A DNA stretch of 64,000 nt from contig NZ_LMUO01000004.1 in the NCBI RefSeq assembly GCF_009765905.1, positions 62,001-126,000 of the forward strand. The letters run 5' to 3'. The notes beneath the pieces were generated by a model. The model searched no databases and was not told where the DNA came from. It saw nothing but the letters and a program-made list of their open reading frames with translations. Shown in pieces: positions 32,824 to 40,220 of the stretch (within the stretch, counting starts at the first letter, position 1; each line of letters starts with the position of its first letter). The stretch is from Mucilaginibacter sp. L196 (GTDB lineage: Bacteria > Bacteroidota > Bacteroidia > Sphingobacteriales > Sphingobacteriaceae). Made by a program: the position numbers and the translations under genes.

Positions 32824-34317
32824 ATGCAGGCATACTTATTAGGTATTGATATTGGCACCGGCAGCTCAAAAGCGGTAGCCGTTGATCTGGAAGGAAAATC
32901 AGTTGGGAGTTCACAACATTATTATCCAGTGGATAGTCCGCAGGCTGGTTATAGCGAACAAGATCCTGAGATTATTTTCAAAGCCTTTGTTAACTGTGTT
33001 ACCGATGTAGTGAAAGCAATTGGTAATTTACCTATAGCCATAAGTTTGAGCAGCGCCATGCATAGCGTTATCCCGGTTGATAAAAATGGCAATGCATTGG
33101 CCCCTATGATTACCTGGGCGGATTCCAGAAGTGAGAATATCGCGGAGCGGATAAGAAATTCAGACCAAGGCCCTGATATTTATAAAACATCCGGCACACC
33201 GATACATGCCATGACGCCGCTTTGTAAAATCATCTGGATAAAGGAAAACCGGCCCGAATTATTTGCAGCCAGCTATAAGTTTATTTCGATAAAGGAATAT
33301 ATATGGCACCGGTTATTTAATGTTTTTGAGGTTGATTATGCCATCGCTTCGGCAACAGGGCTATTCGATATTATAAAACTCAACTGGAACGCTGTTGCCT
33401 GTGATTTGGCAGGGATAACAAAAAATCAACTTTCGACACCGGTAAATACCACTTACAAAAGAGCAGATTTAAGTACCTCAATAGCCGAAATGCTAACTAT
33501 TGATGCCAGCACACAATTTGTTATTGGCGCCAGCGACGGTTGCTGTGCCAACCTGGGCAGTTATGTTACAGAACCCGGCGTAGCATCGCTAACAATTGGT
33601 ACAAGTGGCGCGGTGCGTATAACCAGTAAGCAGCCCGTATATAATTATCAAAGCATGATATTTAACTATCTGTTGAATGAGAACACTTTTGTTTGTGGCG
33701 GGGCAATTAACAATGGCGGCATTGTATTGGATTGGTTATTCAAAACATTCTCAGCCAAAAGCTCGCTAACCCATACTGATTATGAATTGCTATTTGAAGA
33801 TATTGCCCATATCCCTGCGGGGAATGACGGGTTGATATTCCTACCCTACTTATATGGCGAGCGTGCCCCTATTTGGGATACCAAAAGTTGTGGCGTATTC
33901 TTCAACATCAAACCACAACATACGCAATCACATTTTTTACGCGCAGGCTTAGAGGGTATTTGCTTTGCCCTGAATAATGTAATAGAATCGGTTGAGAAAT
34001 CGTCACCAATTGAGCGGTTGCATATCAGTGGCGGATTTATAAGTTCGCCTGTTTGGGTGCAAATTTTGGCTGATATTACTCAAAAACAATTAATTACCAT
34101 TCAACAGGACGATGCATCCGCTTTAGGGGCGATATTCCTGGCTGATGAGGCATTGGGTCTAAATAAACTTGGCAAGCGACCCAAAATGGATAACGAAGTA
34201 ATGGTATCGCCCAATAAAAGCAACAAGCAAATTTATACAGACCGCTTTTCGATATTTAAAAAATTGTACCAGGATTTGAAAGAGACAATGCATTGGATGC
34301 ACGAAAACAATCAATAG
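32824..34317 (+). CDS. FGGY-family carbohydrate kinase, probably gluconokinase
   Basis: A 497-residue sugar kinase. The N-terminal phosphate loop is GIDIGTGSSKAVAVD (8-22), SSAMHSVIPVD and TPIHAMTPLCKI follow the pattern of FGGY gluconokinases, and the C-terminal half has TIGTSGAVR and HISGGFISSPVWVQILAD. It would phosphorylate gluconate or a related sugar for the pentose phosphate path. No transporter or dehydrogenase is adjacent, so the substrate rests on family likeness. It converges on the S53 gene. Confidence 0.85.
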   Translation: MQAYLLGIDIGTGSSKAVAVDLEGKSVGSSQHYYPVDSPQAGYSEQDPEIIFKAFVNCVTDVVKAIGNLPIAISLSSAMHSVIPVDKNGNALAPMITWADSRSENIAERIRNSDQGPDIYKTSGTPIHAMTPLCKIIWIKENRPELFAASYKFISIKEYIWHRLFNVFEVDYAIASATGLFDIIKLNWNAVACDLAGITKNQLSTPVNTTYKRADLSTSIAEMLTIDASTQFVIGASDGCCANLGSYVTEPGVASLTIGTSGAVRITSKQPVYNYQSMIFNYLLNENTFVCGGAINNGGIVLDWLFKTFSAKSSLTHTDYELLFEDIAHIPAGNDGLIFLPYLYGERAPIWDTKSCGVFFNIKPQHTQSHFLRAGLEGICFALNNVIESVEKSSPIERLHISGGFISSPVWVQILADITQKQLITIQQDDASALGAIFLADEALGLNKLGKRPKMDNEVMVSPNKSNKQIYTDRFSIFKKLYQDLKETMHWMHENNQ

Positions 34318-34329
34318 TTTCTCGCCCTG

Positions 34330-35775
34330 CTATAATTTTGATAATACACCCCAGCCTGAACAAGCATCCCAGCCCGGCCCGGCGGTATATCCTGTATCGG
34401 CGGAGGTAGTTTTATTATTTCCGCTCGTTATATCCCGACATAAACCTGGTGTGCTATAAAGTTGTGGATGAATAAAACCGGATGGTTTTCCGTTTTGCTG
34501 ATTAAGCAATGCTATTAAACCTGCCATTAGCGGAGCTACCGCACTGGTGCCTCCTATAACCAACTCCTGCCCATCAACCAAAACTTTGTATCCAGTATCC
34601 GGGTCAGCATCCGCAGCTACATCGGGCACACCACGGCCTTTAAATTGAGTGTCAATTTCTAAAGGTACGTTAGCATTGGCTTGATAATCGGGCAAGGGGA
34701 AATAACTGCTTACGCCGCCACCAGAGGCTGAGGTATTGGAATCATGCCAAACTACTTCCGAAGTAATAACGTTGTTGTTAACCGTCAAACTGGTACCACC
34801 ACAAGCCAAGGCATAAGGGCTTGATGCCGGAAAATCAACGTGTACCTTTCCATCGGTTTCACCATCGCTTGAGCCACTATCGCCAGCGGCAATACAAATA
34901 CTAACCCCTAATGATGCAGCGGTTTGAAAAGCTTCGTTAAAGTTATCCATAGCCTGCTGTGTCCAATTAACCTCTGCCGATCCCCAACTGATTGAAATAA
35001 CGGATGGATTATTGGTAGTGTCGTGTATCGCGGTGGTTATGGCATCCAAAAAGCCCTGATCGGTATTTGTGGTAAAGTATACTACAATGTTTGCGCCCGG
35101 CGCAACGGCACCAGCCACTTCAATATCCAGCATCACCTCTCCATCGGCACCATCGGATGTAGTTGGGTCATTTTTTCCACCATCAACAGCTATCGCTTTA
35201 ACCTGGGGCGCAGTAATATTTAAGCTCTTAAAATAATTGGTAATATCAGCAGGCCGGAATCCTCCACCGAGTTCAATTATAGCTATACATTCTCCGCTAC
35301 CGTTAACATTTTGCGGGAAACCATAAATTTTGGATAGTTGATCAGGAGTAAATGCCTGCGGTGCCTCGGCGTGCGAAATGATTTTACCGTTTTTTTTAGC
35401 TACCTGAAACATTGGGCGCGCTATGGGTTTATTTTGCAATCCAAATACACCAACAATAATATCTTTTAGCTCATCCGGAATTTGCACCCCTGGACTAAAA
35501 TCACGATAGTTGTTATGCTTTTGAAATTTGATACTGAACGCTGTTTCAAAATCACTAACCTTACCGGTAAGCATTACACTTCGGCGGGCCAGGTCAATTC
35601 CAGCAGTACTTAGCAGGTGTTCATGAGCAAAGGCTTCAACCTTTGCCGCATCTGCCTGTGCTGAGGAATAATCATTCAGATATTGCTCGCGTGTAAGTAC
35701 CTTGCCGATTGGTGGTAGCTCTTTTTTTCTACGCAGGCGTATTGTTACTGTGATATTTTCATCCTGTAAATCCAT
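34330..35775 (-). CDS. S53 family serine-carboxyl peptidase (sedolisin/kumamolisin)
   Basis: A 481-residue protein: an activation prodomain at about 10-125 and the peptidase at 140-481. The catalytic set is complete: Glu213 and Asp217 (GEVMLDIEV, the four-residue spacing of kumamolisin), oxyanion Asp299 (AAGDSGSSDG), Ser411 (GGTSAVAPLMAG). The calcium site is suggested by Asp449 and GPGWDACSGWG. These enzymes cleave proteins at acid pH. No N-terminal signal peptide is visible (MDLQDENITV), so export would need another route or an upstream start not seen; 71 bases of non-coding DNA follow upstream. Confidence 0.93.
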   Translation of the reverse strand: MDLQDENITVTIRLRRKKELPPIGKVLTREQYLNDYSSAQADAAKVEAFAHEHLLSTAGIDLARRSVMLTGKVSDFETAFSIKFQKHNNYRDFSPGVQIPDELKDIIVGVFGLQNKPIARPMFQVAKKNGKIISHAEAPQAFTPDQLSKIYGFPQNVNGSGECIAIIELGGGFRPADITNYFKSLNITAPQVKAIAVDGGKNDPTTSDGADGEVMLDIEVAGAVAPGANIVVYFTTNTDQGFLDAITTAIHDTTNNPSVISISWGSAEVNWTQQAMDNFNEAFQTAASLGVSICIAAGDSGSSDGETDGKVHVDFPASSPYALACGGTSLTVNNNVITSEVVWHDSNTSASGGGVSSYFPLPDYQANANVPLEIDTQFKGRGVPDVAADADPDTGYKVLVDGQELVIGGTSAVAPLMAGLIALLNQQNGKPSGFIHPQLYSTPGLCRDITSGNNKTTSADTGYTAGPGWDACSGWGVLSKL

Positions 35776-35847
35776 ATAATTACAATACAGTTAAACAAGA
35801 AAAGTTTGAATATTTTTTAAATAAATTAAGAAAGATATATCCAGTGT

Positions 35848-37080
35848 TTAATTAGACAATTTGCTCAAGCGTTCATTTATCGTATCCTGAATAACAGTAA
35901 TCATATTGCTTGCACTTTTATCCAAAATGAAACACTTTTTAAACGACTCCGTGGCTCTTTTTCCCATTTTTAATTTTTCATCGGCAGTTAAATTCAGCCA
36001 TTGCTTTAACATACTTTCCGTACCAATTAAATTGTCATCTTCAATTATCCCTGCCCCTCCATTACTTATTTCACGCCATATGTTTACCTGGTTTGATATT
36101 AAAACAGGTTTCCCACAAGCCATTGCCTCCACTACGGCTATCCCAAAATTCTCCTGATGGCTGGGTAACACAAACGCCTCACAACCATAAAATGCGCCCC
36201 ATTTAGCTTCTCCGGTTAACATACCAGGGAAGTAGATCTTATCTTTCACCTCAGGATGCCTGGAAATATCAAGTAATATTTTCTTAGCGAAATCGGTATC
36301 CAAACCCGGCCCGACTACAACTAATTTGGGTAATTGAGTATTGGTTATTTTGGCGGCTTCCTGTAACTTCAAATATGCTTTTATCAACAAATCAACGCCT
36401 TTTTTTAAGTCAATACGGCCAAGAAATAAAAGATAAGGCTCGTTTGTTAAACCCGCGCAGGATTGATTGAAAGCAAGTTGCATATCCCGGTTATATTCTG
36501 GCGGGGTATTAATACCATAACCTACATTGTATTCCTTTTTAGGTTTGTATGATTTGAATGTTTCACGAGCTAATAGTAATTCTGTTTCACAGGTAAATAA
36601 TAACCCATCAGCATCGTTTATTACGTCTCGTTCAACTATAGCCCAATACAATATGTTTCTTAAAGCTTTATAGCGCCGTTCTTTAGCCCGTTGAAAATAA
36701 GGATCAAGCATGCCATGAGGCATAACAAAAACACTTGGAACTTTTTTTACAGAACCATTTTTTTTAAGCCTATGTATTACTTTCCATGCAGCATAACTGT
36801 GAAACCCCCATAAGCCATTAATAATAATGGCATCAAAGCGTGTAATATTTTCGGTTAACCAAGGTATTAATTGTCTTGTATGGTTCAAAAAGCCATAGCT
36901 CGGGCCGAGTGCATGAACAGGCGTAACATCAGATTGTAAATAATCAACCCCTGGAGGATCTAAGGTAACAACCTCATTACAAACCGATTGCTGTTCAGAT
37001 ATTGAAACAAAAGACTTTACAGCTTCGGCGACACCACCCATAGCGGGGTTAAGAGAAGCAACAATATGTAGAATTTTCAC
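35848..37080 (-). CDS. glycosyltransferase family 4-type enzyme
   Basis: A 410-residue GT-B glycosyltransferase. The N-terminal domain starts MKILHIVASLNPAMGGVAEAV. The nucleotide-sugar domain has LFLGRIDLKKGVDLLIKAY (near 229-247) and the donor-binding EAMACGKPVLIS. It probably adds a sugar to a cell-surface polysaccharide or glycolipid. It stands alone, not in a polysaccharide cluster. Donor and acceptor cannot be told. Confidence 0.9.
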   Translation of the reverse strand: MKILHIVASLNPAMGGVAEAVKSFVSISEQQSVCNEVVTLDPPGVDYLQSDVTPVHALGPSYGFLNHTRQLIPWLTENITRFDAIIINGLWGFHSYAAWKVIHRLKKNGSVKKVPSVFVMPHGMLDPYFQRAKERRYKALRNILYWAIVERDVINDADGLLFTCETELLLARETFKSYKPKKEYNVGYGINTPPEYNRDMQLAFNQSCAGLTNEPYLLFLGRIDLKKGVDLLIKAYLKLQEAAKITNTQLPKLVVVGPGLDTDFAKKILLDISRHPEVKDKIYFPGMLTGEAKWGAFYGCEAFVLPSHQENFGIAVVEAMACGKPVLISNQVNIWREISNGGAGIIEDDNLIGTESMLKQWLNLTADEKLKMGKRATESFKKCFILDKSASNMITVIQDTINERLSKLSN

Positions 37081-37321
37081 TATTTAAATAGGGGTATATT
37101 TCTACAAAAATATCTAATTATTAGTGATTTAATATAAACTTTACGTTATTAAATAATATTAATAAATAGCATACAGATATTATTACACTTTTTTTTAAAA
37201 TAAAAATGCACTTTATAAGTATTATTGAGATGAAATCATCAAAATACATGCTATTATTGAACTATTGGAGGCTATATTCAAAAAGAGCCCCTGGTTTTAA
37301 CAAAGTAATTTTAAAAGGGAA

Positions 37322-37975
37322 TTATAATTTAATAAGGTCGCATTTGAGTGCTGAAATCACCAAACCTGTTCTTGACTTTGTTTCGAATTTTTCAAAAAGT
37401 GCTTCCCTGTAATTATTAATGGTGAATGGGCTTAAATTCATCATATCAGCTATTTCTTTGTAAGTAAGATCAGAACAACATAGTTCCAAAAACTTCAACT
37501 CATTTGCACTTACCTGTATTTTAGATGTTTTTACGGGTAGGTTATTTTGAATATTGTTCAACAATTTACCCGATACGAGATCATTAATAAAGAAGGTTTG
37601 CTTTTCAATAGTTTTAATAGCGTTAATTAGATCCGCTGCTTTTGCTTGTTTAAGCATGTAGCCCCCTGCCCCACTTTTCAGCATATTTATAATGGGCACA
37701 TCTTCTTCAAACATGCTTAATGCCAACACTTTAATTTGCGGGTAATTTTGTTTTATCCATCGGGTACTTTCATACCCATCCATTACCGGCATGGTAATAT
37801 CCATAAGTATAACGTCGGGTAGGGGCTGCATAGGCAGTTTCCGTATCATTTCAGCACCATCACCTGCATCAAAAATCACCTCTATCTCGTTTGATTCGGT
37901 GAGCAAATGAGCTAAACCCTGCCGAAATAAAGTATGATCATCAACTATTGCTATTGCTATTTTTTGTGTTTGCAT
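37322..37975 (-). CDS. LuxR/NarL-type response regulator
   Basis: A 217-residue regulator. The receiver domain has Asp12/Asp13 (VDDH), phospho-acceptor Asp59 in VILMDITMP, and Lys in GGYMLKQ. The LuxR helix-turn-helix is at about 155-212 (LTYKEIADMMNLSPFTINNYREALFEKF). It shares one base with the stop of the histidine kinase gene, so the two form a two-component pair. The last gene of a four-gene operon. Confidence 0.93.
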   Translation of the reverse strand: MQTQKIAIAIVDDHTLFRQGLAHLLTESNEIEVIFDAGDGAEMIRKLPMQPLPDVILMDITMPVMDGYESTRWIKQNYPQIKVLALSMFEEDVPIINMLKSGAGGYMLKQAKAADLINAIKTIEKQTFFINDLVSGKLLNNIQNNLPVKTSKIQVSANELKFLELCCSDLTYKEIADMMNLSPFTINNYREALFEKFETKSRTGLVISALKCDLIKL

Positions 37976-38766
37976 TATTGGTTAGAAGGTACGGTAATTG
38001 CAATAACAGATCCGTTACCGGGTATTGAAGTGATTGTGGCTGTACCATTTATCATAGCCGCACGTCTTTTTATATTGTAAAGCCCCATCCCCATCTTAAG
38101 ATTTAATTTTTCATCAACATTAAATCCAATCCCATTATCACTAATAGTTAGTTTAAAGTAGCTGTTATCCTGCTCTAAAATAATAACTATTTTTGATGCT
38201 TTAGCATGCTGTATTATATTATTTATACACTCCTGAAATAAGCGAAAAACCATCGTTTCTTTAGCACTATCTGCAACTGATTTAAAACTGTTCTTCTCGA
38301 AACTTATTTGATACCGTTCAGATCTTTTTAACCATTCCAGTTCAAACTCAATGGCTGCAGCAAGCCCCTTACTGATCAATTCTTCGCCATGCAATAAACG
38401 GGATAGTGCTTTTAATTCATTTATAGAACGCCTTGTAAGGTCATCTGTAAGTGTTATTTTACTGGCTATTTTGCTGTTTTCTTCTAAATCGATAGTACTT
38501 AATGTAATAGTTATCAGGCTTAATAGCTGGCCAATATTATCGTGAAGATCATTAGCAACAGTTTTTAATGTTTGTTCCTGAACCTCCATTTGAGTTTTCA
38601 GCAATTCATTTTCAAATGTTGTTTTCAGCCAAACTTTTTCTTCCAGATGCTTTTTTTTCCTGCGATTGTAGGAGAGCACGTACAAGATTAAAAAACAAGG
38701 AGCTATTAAAAAGATAGTAGAAGTTAGGCCTATCAGGAATATGATTTCCTCTGAAGATATCTGCAT
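37975..38766 (-). CDS. sensor histidine kinase (HisKA_3 type)
   Basis: A 263-residue membrane kinase. One N-terminal membrane helix (11-30) is followed by a short coiled-coil and the phospho-acceptor His75 in ANDLHDNIGQ, then an ATPase domain with N-box ECINNIIQHAKAS and G-boxes DNGIGF and GMGLYNI. It has no periplasmic sensor domain, so it likely senses membrane or partner signals. The start at 38766 (MQISSEEIIF) is chosen over 38814; it still overlaps the upstream membrane gene by 34 bases. Pairs with the regulator at 37322. Confidence 0.9.
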   Translation of the reverse strand: MQISSEEIIFLIGLTSTIFLIAPCFLILYVLSYNRRKKKHLEEKVWLKTTFENELLKTQMEVQEQTLKTVANDLHDNIGQLLSLITITLSTIDLEENSKIASKITLTDDLTRRSINELKALSRLLHGEELISKGLAAAIEFELEWLKRSERYQISFEKNSFKSVADSAKETMVFRLFQECINNIIQHAKASKIVIILEQDNSYFKLTISDNGIGFNVDEKLNLKMGMGLYNIKRRAAMINGTATITSIPGNGSVIAITVPSNQ

Positions 38767-39389
38767 ATAAAAGCGTAAGACCAAAAGGAGTACAGAATTA
38801 CATCTAATATACAAAAAATGATATACCTAATAGAGAATTCGTAACTAATGGAAGGATATTTAATAAGGTAATCAAAAAACAAGTTGCATGCTGTGCTTCC
38901 GAAATAGAAGAATAGCGTACCACTAACCCACCAAAAAGGAGCATAAAACAATAACCTTTCAAAATGCTCGTCTTTTAGTTTTAAGTAATAATAGTAAAGG
39001 CTAACTAATACAAATACAACCGACATGACGGAGGCTGTTATGGATACAAAGTTGTTAAAGTGATTTAGGATAAGCTCAGCAAAATACATGATCAGGAAAA
39101 CACTGATCCAAATTATTAGCCACTTGATTTTAGGATGATACGTTTTGTACAGATTGTAAAAAAAGTAACTGGTAACAAAACACTCCGGCAAAACAGATAA
39201 ATTATAAAGCGGAATATTTGATACATGTAATGATGTGCGGATATATATACCGGCCAGTTCAATAATACAGGTTAATAATAAATACAATATCAGCAGCCTC
39301 CAGGCCGGATCTTTATCTTTAAATAGAAATATTAATCCGGCCAGAAAGCATGCAAGTTCTGATATTGTATTAAATGTTATATATATCAT
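38733..39389 (-). CDS. hypothetical integral membrane protein
   Basis: A 218-residue protein with about seven membrane segments and small loops, starting MIYITFNTISELACFLAGLIFLF. I recognise no family motif. It overlaps the lipoprotein gene upstream by 4 bases (ATGA) and the kinase gene downstream by 34 bases, so it is translationally tied to both. The kinase has no sensor domain of its own, so this membrane protein is a reasonable candidate for the sensory partner; that is inference. Confidence 0.8.
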   Translation of the reverse strand: MIYITFNTISELACFLAGLIFLFKDKDPAWRLLILYLLLTCIIELAGIYIRTSLHVSNIPLYNLSVLPECFVTSYFFYNLYKTYHPKIKWLIIWISVFLIMYFAELILNHFNNFVSITASVMSVVFVLVSLYYYYLKLKDEHFERLLFYAPFWWVSGTLFFYFGSTACNLFFDYLIKYPSISYEFSIRYIIFCILDVILYSFWSYAFICRYLQRKSYS

Positions 39390-39979
39390 TGAGTAATTAA
39401 AGTAGCTCCAATAGTGGCACAGTTACTTGGTGGCGGGCACATTTCTCCACGATTTTCAGGTGCTGAACCTACACCAAGTATAAACCCTTTTGAATCGGAT
39501 TTTGAGTTGGATGATGGATCAATACTGTTACTATAATAATCACGGTGAAATTTAAGACTATCTTTTGTAGATACCATTACCAGCGTGGTATGCCCCCAAT
39601 ATTTACGCTCAGGTATATGGTTGTGTTTACTATTTGGAGTATAAACGGTGTCATATGTAGCCAGGTAAAAACGTACACCATCGCCACCCTCTGCTTTTAT
39701 CTTGTTTACCATTGCCTGCAACCTGTCTATACCAAACCATATAGTACGGCTATTAGGTAACTTTTTCACTTTGCTCAACTGCACGTCAGTATAAGTAGAA
39801 TCAACAAAGCCTGCATGTTTTGCATAATTGTTCACATATTGTTTTGCCACAGTTACGCTCACCGTGTCAGAATCTAAAGAAGTGACTTTAGTAGTTAAGT
39901 CGGCATGTTGGTTTTGCTGGCATGAGCTAAAGCCAAATACAGCCAAACCCAGGTAAATTAATGTCTTTTTAATGGTCAT
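39386..39979 (-). CDS. hypothetical lipoprotein, first gene of the two-component operon
   Basis: A 197-residue lipoprotein: signal peptide and lipobox AVFGFSSCQ (Cys20). The mature part has a conserved-looking WFGIDRLQAMVNKIKAEGGDGVRFYLATYDTVY and ends in a Cys/Pro-rich segment (GEMCPPPSNCATIG). It has no domain I can name. As first gene of the operon with a membrane protein, kinase and regulator, it may feed an envelope signal to the kinase. Confidence 0.8.
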   Translation of the reverse strand: MTIKKTLIYLGLAVFGFSSCQQNQHADLTTKVTSLDSDTVSVTVAKQYVNNYAKHAGFVDSTYTDVQLSKVKKLPNSRTIWFGIDRLQAMVNKIKAEGGDGVRFYLATYDTVYTPNSKHNHIPERKYWGHTTLVMVSTKDSLKFHRDYYSNSIDPSSNSKSDSKGFILGVGSAPENRGEMCPPPSNCATIGATLITQ

Positions 39980-40156
39980 GATAGTTATGAATTAAGGTTT
40001 ATCGAAAGTGATTATTTATATGTGGATAAACAATGTGTTTCAAACTTTTTTTATCCTTAAAAACAACCTGATAAAAAGGCAATTCTACCCTTTTTGATAA
40101 CGGGCTTCATTCCTAAATTTACATAACAAATCCGAAGGGATAACCTAAACCTTATC

Positions 40157-40201
40157 AAACAAACAAAGCGTACCAGTTTATACTGGTGCGCTTGTTTGTT
40201 T
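40157..40201 (-). terminator. terminator after the GH2 gene
   Basis: Arms AAACAAACAAAGCGTACCAG and CTGGTGCGCTTGTTTGTTT pair over about 19 bp with one or two mismatches around a short loop. The outer AAACAAAC/GTTTGTTT gives a T-rich tail on either strand. Confidence 0.7.
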
Positions 40202-40220
40202 TAGATCATCACTCAATCAT

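Noticed and set aside
37206-37412. 68-residue frame opposite the response regulator end
   Set aside because: Overlaps the 3' part of a well-supported gene and has no motif.
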